Under the pieces are notes generated by a model, which had not been told where the DNA came from, did not search any database, and was given only the letters and a program-made list of their open reading frames with translations. A DNA stretch of 28,482 bases, taken from positions 1 to 28,482 of the IMG/VR virus record IMGVR_UViG_3300025141_000557, one strand, 5' to 3'. A program made the position numbers and the translations under genes. Shown here piece by piece: positions 21,805 through 28,049 of this stretch. The first letter of the stretch is position 1. Each line of letters opens with the position of its first letter. Source of the DNA: a virus.

Positions 21805-22230
21805 CTACACCTCCACTTCAAACGGGTTGTATTCAGCCCGCCACTTGCGAGCCAGGTGAACCATGGCCCCGGTGTGCTGACTGTACTGGAAGCCATCACC
21901 AAGGCCGGCAGCGCACAGCAGCAGCCCGGCTATGCCCTTCTTGCGCCAGTTGCCCTTGACGTACACCATGTGGACCGTGGGGCCAGCGTACACGATGAAT
22001 CCCGCGATAGCCTGCCGACACTCCACCGGCTGCGCTACGAGGGCAGAGGAGCGGCCCAGAGCCCTCCTGATGCGCCTCTCCATGCCCTGCATGAACCCAC
22101 CCCTTGCTATGCGCGGCGCATCCTTGTGGCGGCACAGCCAGCGCTGTTGGTCCCACGCCACGCCCTTCCACGTCTTGAAGATAAAATCACCTTCCGACTT
22201 GAGGGCAGGGCGTATGGTCGGCTGATCCAT
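21805..22230 (-). CDS. GNAT-family acetyltransferase-like protein, 141 residues
   Basis: I place the start at an ATG at 22230; the longer open frame to 22296 is mostly shadow of the preceding small gene. A central strand with VHMVYVKGNWRKKGIAGLLL (about 87-105) holds the RxxGxA-type acetyl-CoA loop (RKKGIAG, 96-102) of GNAT enzymes, followed by a helix. The N-terminus (IRPALKSEGDFIFKTW) fits the first GNAT strand and helix. Proteins of this type often lie near terminase genes in phages; their targets are unknown. The substrate and even the activity are not shown here. Confidence 0.65.
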   Translation of the reverse strand: MDQPTIRPALKSEGDFIFKTWKGVAWDQQRWLCRHKDAPRIARGGFMQGMERRIRRALGRSSALVAQPVECRQAIAGFIVYAGPTVHMVYVKGNWRKKGIAGLLLCAAGLGDGFQYSQHTGAMVHLARKWRAEYNPFEVEV

Positions 22231-22232
22231 TG

Positions 22233-22364
22233 CTAACCCCAGCACAGCGGGCGGGCGTCTAATCCCCTCAAGCCGGAGCACCCGGCCAAGGGGCACTGGG
22301 GCGGCGCACCTGCGAGGTGTTCAAGAACCAAAAGCCGCTCTATCTCGGCCTGTGCGCCTAGCAT
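22233..22364 (-). CDS. Small Cys-containing protein, 43 residues
   Basis: An ATG at 22364 opens a short frame (MLGAQAEIERLLVLEHLAGA) that ends three bases before the GNAT-like start. It has three cysteines, two in a CPLAGC arrangement and one near the end. The ribosome-binding site is weak (AGAG). It fills the gap between two genes on the same strand and is not a shadow of either. I recognise no family; it could be a real mini-protein or filler. Confidence 0.45.
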   Translation of the reverse strand: MLGAQAEIERLLVLEHLAGAPPQCPLAGCSGLRGLDARPLCWG

Positions 22365-22384
22365 CTCTGGTGCCCGCCCGCTGC

Positions 22385-22627
22385 TTACAGCCCGAAGAAG
22401 GAGCGGACCTTTACCCGCCACTGCTTGCGGTGGGAGGGGCGGTACGCCCCGCACCGGCACACACCCTCGGGCATGCTCGGGTGCTGCTCGAAGTCATGCC
22501 GCTTAGGACTTGCCAGCCGGTGGGCGCTGTCTTGCAGGTTGGACAGCTTGCCATAGGCGTACATGTGGTCCTGTGGCATGCCGTGGTCTAGCAGGTAGAT
22601 AGCCCGCTTCTCGTGTCGGTCAAACAT
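22385..22627 (-). CDS. Hypothetical protein, 80 residues
   Basis: The ATG at 22627 has GGAGGTGACG directly upstream, within the last codons of the small-terminase gene. The product is basic and His/Arg-rich (MFDRHEKRAIYLLDHGMPQD) with a CRCG turn at about residue 58, and it ends in a basic helix (KQWRVKVRSFFGL). No known motif is recognised. Its place between the terminase subunits suggests a packaging or regulatory accessory role, but this is inference. Confidence 0.7.
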   Translation of the reverse strand: MFDRHEKRAIYLLDHGMPQDHMYAYGKLSNLQDSAHRLASPKRHDFEQHPSMPEGVCRCGAYRPSHRKQWRVKVRSFFGL

Positions 22628-23153
22628 CGTCACCTCCGTGCTTTGCTCTCAGTTCGTTCAACCTCTCGCTCAGGTCTCCGTCACTTGCCGCCCTGGCGCC
22701 TTCCGCCGTGGCTATCGCTCCAGCCTGCGCAGAGGCGTTAACCACCGTTGTGGGCTGTGCGGCGAAGTCAGCGCGGTGCCGCCTCTCCAGCACCCACCGG
22801 CTTAAGTCCGCGTTGGGCTTAATGGCTGGCTCCACCTCTTCTCCTGTCTCCTCGTCCACCTTGGCAGCCACGCCTAGCGCATGTTTCTCCACGTTTACGG
22901 CATGTTTGGCCTGGTGCTGTGCGAGTCCTAGCCTAACTGCTGCAAAAAACTCATCGTAAGGTGGCTCACCATTTCTACCCTTCACCATCCAGTTGTCGTA
23001 AGTTTGCCGTGTAATTTCAAGCATTGCGCAGGTGGCAATGATAGTCAGCCCGCTGGCCAATGTTTTTTTGGCCCTTGCTGGCATCTCTGGTCTAAAGAGG
23101 GTGGGCCTACCTTGTGGCCGCTTGACTGCTTCCGCATCAGCCACGGGGCGCAC
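22620..23153 (-). CDS. Terminase small subunit-like protein, 177 residues
   Basis: The frame opens just before a GTG at 23153; a second GTG at 23144 is equally possible. No strong ribosome-binding site is seen. The N-terminal region GRPTLFRPEMP followed by SGLTIIATCAMLEITRQTYD (about 35-54) and NWMVKGR has the helix-turn-helix pattern of small terminases, which bind the packaging site. The middle is helical with many charged residues. The C-terminus (LSERLNELRAKHGGDDV) could contact the large subunit. It lies upstream of TerL with four small genes between them, which is not the closest arrangement. A transposase-like HTH regulator is the main alternative. Confidence 0.7.
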   Translation of the reverse strand: MRPVADAEAVKRPQGRPTLFRPEMPARAKKTLASGLTIIATCAMLEITRQTYDNWMVKGRNGEPPYDEFFAAVRLGLAQHQAKHAVNVEKHALGVAAKVDEETGEEVEPAIKPNADLSRWVLERRHRADFAAQPTTVVNASAQAGAIATAEGARAASDGDLSERLNELRAKHGGDDV

Positions 23154-23234
23154 CTGTAGGGGCGTGGTGCTTCATGATCCGGCATCTCCCTTCCTTTGCG
23201 TAATCAGGCCGGTTTACGGTTCTAGTATCCACGG

Positions 23235-23552
23235 CTAGGCCTGCCCGGTCAAGTAGACCATGGCCAGGGTAGCGCGTAGCAGGACGGCTGGGGGCGCTGG
23301 TGCTGCCTCCTCTGCGAACGTATCCCAGTCCTTCGGGTCTATGTGAAAGGCGAGCTGTGCGCGGTCTGCTGCTGGCACATGGCCCCACCTTGTGAGTTGC
23401 TTAGGGGTGAGCGCCAGGCGGTAGTCTATTGCGCCGCTTGACATGGCATCTCGTATCAACTCCGCCTTGAACTTCTGCATGTGGTCTGCTGCCTTGGTGA
23501 TGGCATCGTGCAGGGCCTTGCTGCACTTAACGCGCATTCTAATCATCGGCAT
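23235..23552 (-). CDS. Hypothetical protein, 105 residues
   Basis: The ATG at 23552 overlaps the end of the ParB-like gene, with GAGGAGGACC upstream. The N-terminal half (MIRMRVKCSKALHDAITKAA; HMQKFKAELIRDAM) is a strand followed by a helix, loosely like a ribbon-helix-helix DNA-binding protein. The C-terminal half is Ala/Pro-rich. I recognise no family. It is the last gene before an 81-base gap and the small-terminase gene. Confidence 0.65.
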   Translation of the reverse strand: MPMIRMRVKCSKALHDAITKAADHMQKFKAELIRDAMSSGAIDYRLALTPKQLTRWGHVPAADRAQLAFHIDPKDWDTFAEEAAPAPPAVLLRATLAMVYLTGQA

Positions 23553-24330
23553 CGGGGTCCTCCTCTTCCTCTACCAGCCCCTCCCCCTTGAGCATGCGCA
23601 GGAGATAGGCGCCGTCCATGTACCTGGTGTTAGGCGGGTAGCCGAGCACTCGCAGCAGCAGCTCCATCTGTTCATCTGACTTGCAGACCACGAGCCGAGA
23701 ATACTGGTGTTCCTCCTGGTCCTCTCTTGCCCTGCGCCTGATGTTAGAGCCTAGCGAGTCAGCGAAGCCGCCAGCCTGCGCGGCCTCCTCAAGCTCTGTT
23801 GCCGCCTTGCGTACACCGTCCAGCTCTAGCGCCGGGTCCATGATAGACGGGCGCCCCAGGATGGCCTCTACGGTTTCATCATCAAACGCCGCCTCTATCT
23901 CCAGCGGGTCAAAGCCGGTGGCCTCCAGGTCTACCTCGTCATCTGCTAGCAGATCTGCCAGAGCCTCCAGCACAAAATCGCCTTGGAGCGCTGGATTGTT
24001 GGCTGCTATGTTTGCTGCCTTCTCATCTGCCTCTGACCAGGTGACGACACGGACAGGCCAGCGCTTGCCTTTGGCTGCTATCTCTCCCCAGGTCTCCCCG
24101 TCCTCTCCCGGTGCTTCACCGTTGGGGTAGGTGATATCAGCGCCGCCTGGTATCTGGCTTGTCCGCTGGTGGCCACCTATCAGGGTGCCGGTGGTCAGGT
24201 TGTAGATAATGCCTGACAGGTCGCCAAACCTGCGCATTGACTCTGCTAGCCGCTGAGCGCTGGAGCGAGTGATGGCCCTCGGGTTGTAGTCGGCTGGGGC
24301 CAGGTCGCCGGCCTTGCGGGGCAGCGTCAC
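23539..24330 (-). CDS. ParB-like (IbrB-like) protein, 263 residues
   Basis: The start is a GTG at 24330 with GGAGGG six bases upstream, overlapping the stop of the winged-helix gene as GTGA. The longer frame to 24414 is shadow. The N-terminal domain has VTLPRKAGDLAPADYNPRAI, then TGTLIGGHQRTSQ (GGHQR at 52-56). This is the ParB box motif (G-G/E-x-R) that binds CTP or acts on a nucleotide. A helical middle and an acidic C-terminus (KGEGLVEEEEDPDADD) follow. Such ParB-like proteins occur in many phages next to PAPS-reductase-like genes, as here; the pair resembles the IbrA/IbrB regulators. The function in this phage is unknown. Plasmid partitioning is unlikely. Confidence 0.8.
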   Translation of the reverse strand: MTLPRKAGDLAPADYNPRAITRSSAQRLAESMRRFGDLSGIIYNLTTGTLIGGHQRTSQIPGGADITYPNGEAPGEDGETWGEIAAKGKRWPVRVVTWSEADEKAANIAANNPALQGDFVLEALADLLADDEVDLEATGFDPLEIEAAFDDETVEAILGRPSIMDPALELDGVRKAATELEEAAQAGGFADSLGSNIRRRAREDQEEHQYSRLVVCKSDEQMELLLRVLGYPPNTRYMDGAYLLRMLKGEGLVEEEEDPDADD

Positions 24331-24578
24331 GGTGATCCCTCCACTAGCGCGTACCTGTTGCGCATGGTCATCTTCTTCCCGTAGGGCGTCTTTACCATCC
24401 CGTACTGTTGCCACCTCTTCAACGTCCCCGCCTTGAACATTCTATTGAGCGCCGCGCTAATAGTGCCACCATCTGCCTTGAGCGCTGCGCGTATCTCCTC
24501 TGGCCTCTGAGGTGCGTTGCAGGTCAAGTGCCGCGTGATTGCGGCCTCCATCGATACCGCTGCACTATGCCTTGCCAT
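24327..24578 (-). CDS. Winged-helix-like DNA-binding protein, 83 residues
   Basis: The ATG at 24578 has GGAGGTGACG upstream and overlaps the end of the PP-loop gene. The longer frame to 24692 is shadow. The product (MARHSAAVSMEAAITRHLTC) has a helix, then PEEIRAALKADGGTISAALN, which reads as a turn and recognition helix. It continues FKAGTLKRWQQYG, which fits a wing. It may regulate the operon or act with the flanking PP-loop and ParB-like proteins. The fold is inferred from the pattern. Confidence 0.65.
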   Translation of the reverse strand: MARHSAAVSMEAAITRHLTCNAPQRPEEIRAALKADGGTISAALNRMFKAGTLKRWQQYGMVKTPYGKKMTMRNRYALVEGSP

Positions 24579-25587
24579 CGTCACCTCCTTCTTGAACTTC
24601 CAGCGCCGGGAACCATTCCAGCACCCTCTGATAGTCCTCTGGATAGTTATCCCGACACCACCGTATGCACTCCTTGTGCAGGGTGAATCCACGGGAGCGC
24701 CTGCGCGGCCCTCTGCCGTAGGTCAGGCTGTGCGGCAGCGGTATGCCCTTGGCCCGCACGTAGTCCTCCACCTCGTGCGCCCTCCAGTCGTACAGGGGAG
24801 CAAGGCGCATGCACCGCCAGTCAATCACACCCCGGTGGCGCAGGTAGAAGCGCCGGCCCAAGCTGTCATCCATCCTGTGGCCCCACGCGGTCCAGGTGTA
24901 GCCGGTCCTGTGACGCACCAAGTTCTCTATCTGCTTCTGGCCCACCTGCCGCACGTCCAGCGCCCTAAAGCGCCAGTGACCACCGCCCAGGTAGTAAGAC
25001 AGCATCCAGTGGGGTACGCGGTGGACCCTCACCCCGGTGCGCTTCTCCGCCTGCCGCAGCTCCCTTTCCTCAAACGACAGGTCAGGCACTACGTACATGA
25101 ACACCGCCTCGACCTTGTCAAACACCTGTAGGCAGAGGTCCAGCACGGACAGCGAGTCCTTGCCGCCTGAAAAGAAGACCAGAGCTGTGGAGTTGTGCTT
25201 GGCCGCGACTTGCAGCCGGTGGAGCGCCTTTCTTACCCTGCGCCGATCTTTGCCAGTCGAGACGCCACGATTCTGCGCCGGCTTGCGTTGGACCGACCCA
25301 GAGCCCTGGCCCCGCGTGCGTTGGCCGCGAATACCTTCATGCCGGTGAACTGCCCCCGCGCCGCCTTCAGCGCCAACGCCCTGGCCTCCCTCTTGGTGGG
25401 GCGCCGGCCCTTGAACTCCACCACCACATCGTTGGCGAACTTGAGTTTCCTCGCTCGCTTGGCGCTGATTCCCCTGCCCGCCTGTTCCAGGGCTGCGCTT
25501 CCCTTCACTACGCTTCGAAACGGGTCTTTCTTCGGGGGCATGGGTATCTCCAGGCTTCATTGTGTCAGCAGGTGGGGCCATGGTCAA
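24565..25587 (-). CDS. PAPS reductase-like PP-loop (adenine nucleotide alpha hydrolase) protein, IbrA-like; start unresolved
   Basis: The supported domain begins near 25250. VFFSGGKDSLSVLDL (SGGKDS about 25 residues into the domain) is the PP-loop that binds ATP or a similar nucleotide. YVVPDLSFEERELRQ and WTAWGHRMDDSLGRR follow, as in PAPS reductase-like proteins, and the C-terminal part has cysteines and histidines (HKECIRWC). Open frame reaches a TTG at 25587 and ATGs at 25581 and 25560, but that upstream part has poor third-position GC and is overlapped by a better 102-residue frame. There is no ATG, GTG or TTG between about 25550 and the PP-loop. The true start could be a CTG at 25215, or the protein may be joined to the 102-residue frame by a -1 shift. 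It pairs with the ParB-like gene. The reaction is unknown. Confidence 0.75.
   Translation of the reverse strand: MTMAPPADTMKPGDTHAPEERPVSKRSEGKRSPGTGGQGNQRQASEETQVRQRCGGGVQGPAPHQEGGQGVGAEGGAGAVHRHEGIRGQRTRGQGSGSVQRKPAQNRGVSTGKDRRRVRKALHRLQVAAKHNSTALVFFSGGKDSLSVLDLCLQVFDKVEAVFMYVVPDLSFEERELRQAEKRTGVRVHRVPHWMLSYYLGGGHWRFRALDVRQVGQKQIENLVRHRTGYTWTAWGHRMDDSLGRRFYLRHRGVIDWRCMRLAPLYDWRAHEVEDYVRAKGIPLPHSLTYGRGPRRRSRGFTLHKECIRWCRDNYPEDYQRVLEWFPALEVQEGGDDGKA
25233..25541 (-). CDS. Basic hypothetical protein, 102 residues
   Basis: The ATG at 25541 has GGAGATACCC upstream. The frame keeps G or C at most third codon positions, unlike the competing frame that would extend the PP-loop protein, so I treat this one as coding. 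The product is Lys/Arg/Ala-rich and probably helical (KRARKLKFANDVVVEFKGRR; TKREARALALKAARGQF), suggesting nucleic-acid binding. I recognise no family. It ends just where the PP-loop domain begins, in the +1-offset frame, so it may be an N-terminal part of that protein split by frameshift, or a separate gene coupled to it. Confidence 0.6.
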   Translation of the reverse strand: MPPKKDPFRSVVKGSAALEQAGRGISAKRARKLKFANDVVVEFKGRRPTKREARALALKAARGQFTGMKVFAANARGARALGRSNASRRRIVASRLAKIGAG

Positions 25588-25591
25588 CGCC

Positions 25592-26062
25592 CTACATCCT
25601 CACCGGGGGGCCGAACTGCCTCTCCAGCCTCTCCAGGTACGCTAGAAAGTCCGACTTCCGCTGCTTCTTGCCGGGGTGTGCCACCTTGACCACTGCGCCC
25701 TTGTAATCGAGATACGAGTAAGCAGCCGGCACCTCGATATGCCTGAGACCCTGGAACCCGGTAGTGGGCCATGCACCTGGCCGCACCACGGCAACGGACC
25801 CTAGTTGCCACACCAGGTCAGCAGGTGTTACAGGGCAGCACGCCGCCTCAGAGTCCTCTGGTGTAGCCTGACGAACGCCTATCAGCGCCGCCACGGCCAC
25901 CACCTCCCCGCACCTGCGGTCCTTGTCTGCCTTGGTCCGCGCCTTGCCAGAGATGATGGCGAGCGGGCCACGGTAGCCGGTGCCCCAGCCGCGTACCTCT
26001 AACGTCTTCTCACCTGATGCGACCTTCTCGGCCCATTGGGGGTGTAGCGTTAGCGCCTTCAT
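25592..26062 (-). CDS. ASCH-domain protein, 156 residues
   Basis: The ATG at 26062 overlaps the stop of the upstream gene (ATGA). The start KALTLHPQWAEKVASGEKTL followed by EVRGW (about 21-26) is the typical ASCH signature, in which a conserved Lys-Thr-Glu/Arg patch lines the RNA- or nucleoside-binding groove. YRGPLAIISGKAR follows, as usual for the beta-barrel. The C-terminus is basic. ASCH domains are related to PUA-type RNA binders, and some act on modified nucleosides. Phage copies often lie in early operons, as here, but their role is not known. Confidence 0.8.
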   Translation of the reverse strand: MKALTLHPQWAEKVASGEKTLEVRGWGTGYRGPLAIISGKARTKADKDRRCGEVVAVAALIGVRQATPEDSEAACCPVTPADLVWQLGSVAVVRPGAWPTTGFQGLRHIEVPAAYSYLDYKGAVVKVAHPGKKQRKSDFLAYLERLERQFGPPVRM

Positions 26063-26544
26063 TTTAGCGCCAAGCTGAAGCGCGTGCCCATGGCGGCGCC
26101 GGCAACTTCTTGCCCTGCTTTCAGCGCCTTGGTGATGGCCTTCTTATCAGGGCGGGCGTCCGGGGGTGGTGGCTGGACCATGTATGACTCAGGCACCTCT
26201 CCCGTGATCTCCACATAGGTGGACTTGCGCCGGCTGATGGTAGTAGATCCGGCCTCGTACTTTCCATAACATTCCACGCATTCCAGCAGAATGCCCTTGA
26301 GATAGCCCACCCGCTTGCCAAATGCAGCCGCACGGGCATTTAGTCGGGCGCCCTCCTCTTTAATGCCCTTGATCGTGGCCTCGTAGTCGCGGATCACATG
26401 GACGTATCGGGCTGATTTCTCCCGAAGATCTGCCTCTGCAACCTCGGTCAGAGCCTGGATCTCAGGTGTTACCTCGCCCTCTGTCTCCTCAAGCCACGTC
26501 CACAATGCGTCAAAATCACGATGAATATCATACATAGTAGGCAC
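26059..26544 (-). CDS. Siphovirus Gp157-like protein, 161 residues
   Basis: The start is a GTG at 26544 with GGAGGTGACGAA upstream. The product is a coiled-coil-like protein (LTEVAEADLREKSARYVHVI) with a central YEATIKGIKEEGARLNARAA and a C-terminal region ITGEVPESYMVQPPPPDA then DKKAITKALKAGQEV. This order, with the 'P..y...ppp.pdkkaik..lk.G' ending, is the pattern of the phage Gp157 family. It lies directly before the Rad52-type gene, a common pairing with phage recombinases. Its biochemical role is not established. Confidence 0.75.
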   Translation of the reverse strand: MPTMYDIHRDFDALWTWLEETEGEVTPEIQALTEVAEADLREKSARYVHVIRDYEATIKGIKEEGARLNARAAAFGKRVGYLKGILLECVECYGKYEAGSTTISRRKSTYVEITGEVPESYMVQPPPPDARPDKKAITKALKAGQEVAGAAMGTRFSLALK

Positions 26545-26558
26545 TTCGTCACCTCCGG

Positions 26559-27293
26559 TTAATCCTGGTTAGCGTCCTCTTCCAAATTCAAGAGCTTCTT
26601 TTTCATGGCCGCGCATTGCTTAGCGGTGGAGCCCTTGCGCAACAGAGCGTCTGCCTTGGTGGTGTCCTTGGCTGACAGCAGGTCCAAGCGCAGCAGCATG
26701 CGCACCTCTTCCGCCTGTTCCGCCGTGGCCATCTCCGGACCCGCTGGCTTTGGCTTGGCTGCCGGCTTGGTGGCCGCTGGCTTGCTAGTGGAGCCAGACG
26801 GCAGAGCCCAGGACGGGAGGGCTGGCGGGTCCCATTTGAACCATTCACCCTGCCGGTCGTCCTTGGACTTCTTGATGGACACCTTATTCGCGCCGTTGGG
26901 GCTGAAGTTGGCCCAGCCTGCCTCTAACTTGTACAGGTAGCGCCCTATGCCCCACTTAACGCCGGCACGCTTCAGCGCTGCGCTGTAGCCGCCCTTTACC
27001 GCCTCCACCTGAGTGTTGTCTGCGCCGTCGTACTTCCACACCCACTCATCATCTCCTACCCTGATGCCGATGCCGCACATCACGCCGCCCTGCGGCCCCT
27101 CCAGGTAGGTGTCCGTCCAGTTCTCCGGACCACACACCTCGTCAAGCCTATCCATGATAGCCCTGCTGGTCACGTAGGCCAGGACCATGGCCCACGGTTT
27201 GGCGCCCCGCATGCCTGAGCGCTGGACACGCCACTCAATATCATCACCGGGGAAGGGGTCCGCAAGGAGGCTGAAGTCTATCTTATGAGCCAT
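26559..27293 (-). CDS. Rad52/Rad22-type single-strand annealing protein, 244 residues
   Basis: This protein is likely to anneal complementary single strands during phage recombination and repair. The N-terminal 125 residues match the Rad52 core of phage type: DIEWRVQRSG (18-27), VTSRAIMDRLDEVCGPENWT (41-60), IGIRVGDDEWVWKYDGADNT (75-94) and AVKGGYSAALKRAGVKWGIG (98-117). A Pro/Ala/Lys-rich linker and a helical C-terminus follow. The ATG at 27293 has GGAGGTGCGG upstream and lies inside the end of the 54-residue gene. It sits with Gp157 and close to a VRR-NUC nuclease, which fits a recombination cassette. The family call is confident. Confidence 0.88.
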   Translation of the reverse strand: MAHKIDFSLLADPFPGDDIEWRVQRSGMRGAKPWAMVLAYVTSRAIMDRLDEVCGPENWTDTYLEGPQGGVMCGIGIRVGDDEWVWKYDGADNTQVEAVKGGYSAALKRAGVKWGIGRYLYKLEAGWANFSPNGANKVSIKKSKDDRQGEWFKWDPPALPSWALPSGSTSKPAATKPAAKPKPAGPEMATAEQAEEVRMLLRLDLLSAKDTTKADALLRKGSTAKQCAAMKKKLLNLEEDANQD

Positions 27294-27447
27294 CCCGCAC
27301 CTCCATGTCCGCTATTTTGGCAAAGGTCAGCAGGTGGCCGGACAGCGCCTTGATCATAAAGTCCTTGCCGCCGTCCGGCAGCAGGCGGGCCTCTGACGCC
27401 AAGCGCTTCAGGTCTGCCTTGGCCTTCTCCTCCCATTTGCCGGTCAT
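27283..27447 (-). CDS. Small hypothetical protein, 54 residues
   Basis: The ATG at 27447 overlaps the stop of the upstream gene (ATGA), and its end overlaps the Rad52-type start by 11 bases. The product (MTGKWEEKAKADLKRLASEA and on) is helical and charged, with a second helix FMIKALSGHLLTFAKIADM. It ends MEVRDGS. I recognise no family. Tight coupling on both sides supports it as a real gene, perhaps a partner of the annealing protein. Confidence 0.65.
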   Translation of the reverse strand: MTGKWEEKAKADLKRLASEARLLPDGGKDFMIKALSGHLLTFAKIADMEVRDGS

Positions 27448-27719
27448 CGTCTCATGGCCTCCGCTGCTACCTGGCGCACCACCTCGTCAGCGGCAATCTT
27501 TACGGCTGCCGTCATGGCACCAGCCAGCGCCGAGTGATAATCCATGCCCGGGTGTTCCTGGGACAGATCAAGCGCCGTCCTCTCTGCGCTGGCCACCGCC
27601 CTGGCCACGATGCCACTAACATCAAACTGGCTCATCCAGTCGCGGCAGGGAGGTTCCCCGCGCCCGACCTGTTCCGCCTGGTTCGTGTATCCCATCTGGC
27701 CCGCTTCGCTGCCGTTCAT
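27444..27719 (-). CDS. Hypothetical protein, first gene of the recombination operon, 91 residues
   Basis: I use the ATG at 27719, with GGAGGTGACGAG upstream; the longer frame to 27767 runs back through the promoter. The N-terminus is Gly/Asn/Gln-rich. The C-terminal half is helical and Ala-rich (FDVSGIVARAVASAERTALD; SALAGAMTAAVKIAADEVVR). No family is recognised. It begins only about a dozen bases after the predicted transcription start. Confidence 0.65.
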   Translation of the reverse strand: MNGSEAGQMGYTNQAEQVGRGEPPCRDWMSQFDVSGIVARAVASAERTALDLSQEHPGMDYHSALAGAMTAAVKIAADEVVRQVAAEAMRR

Positions 27720-27738
27720 CTCGTCACCTCCAGTCAAT

Positions 27739-27767
27739 ACATTAGGGGCTAAGGGGTAGTGTGTCAA
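27739..27767 (-). promoter_or_regulatory. Promoter candidate for the recombination operon
   Basis: On the minus strand TTGACA (27762-27767) is followed after 17 bases by TAATGT (27739-27744). The -35 is perfect; the -10 is modest. Transcription would start near 27732, leaving a very short leader before the ATG at 27719. A second, weaker pair, TTGGCC (27794-27799) and TATAGG (27771-27776) with a 17-base spacer, lies just upstream and overlaps the terminator T-run. Confidence 0.6.
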
Positions 27768-27781
27768 TACCCTATAGACAC
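27761..27781. repeat. Operator-like dyad GTGTC-N11-GACAC
   Basis: GTGTC (27761-27765) and GACAC (27777-27781) form an inverted repeat overlapping the -35 of the nearer promoter and the -10 of the farther one. A short direct repeat GTCAATAC also occurs at 27733-27740 and 27763-27770. A repressor or activator could bind here; the protein is unknown. Confidence 0.4.
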
Positions 27782-27797
27782 TTATTGGACATTGGCC

Positions 27798-27827
27798 AAA
27801 ACTCCCAGCCCCGGGAGGAGCCGGGAG
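27798..27827 (-). terminator. Strong intrinsic terminator after the nuclease operon
   Basis: On the minus strand CTCCCGGCTCC pairs with GGGGCTGGGAG over 11 bases with two wobbles around the loop TCCC, followed by TTTT. It lies 10 bases after the stop of the 64-residue gene and just before the promoter region of the next operon. Confidence 0.85.
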
Positions 27828-27836
27828 CCGGACTGG

Positions 27837-28031
27837 TTAGCCCTGCTTTGGTGGGTAAAACTTGTCCATGGTCTCCATGAGCTGCATCTCGAATAACCTG
27901 CGGGCTGTTTTCCGCGCCTCTGCCTTGGTGGCGCAGGGGTAGCCGTCCACGTTGACCACGCGGGGGTTGGGGGTGGCCTCCATTGGGATGTGAATCTTGA
28001 TCGCTTCCTCTTCTGGCTTCTCTTCTTTCAT
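27837..28031 (-). CDS. Hypothetical protein, 64 residues
   Basis: The ATG at 28031 has AGGAGGCGACG upstream. The acidic N-terminus (MKEEKPEEEAIKIHIPMEA) leads to a small beta segment (PRVVNVDGYPCATKAEARKT) and a helical end. I recognise no family. It is the last gene before the terminator. Confidence 0.65.
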   Translation of the reverse strand: MKEEKPEEEAIKIHIPMEATPNPRVVNVDGYPCATKAEARKTARRLFEMQLMETMDKFYPPKQG

Positions 28032-28049
28032 CGTCGCCTCCTGTGGGTG

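Noticed and set aside
23137-23388. 83-residue minus-strand frame between the 105-residue gene and the small terminase
   Set aside because: Most of it is a shadow of the 105-residue gene in another frame; only its last 12 codons, a possible leader peptide, are of interest.
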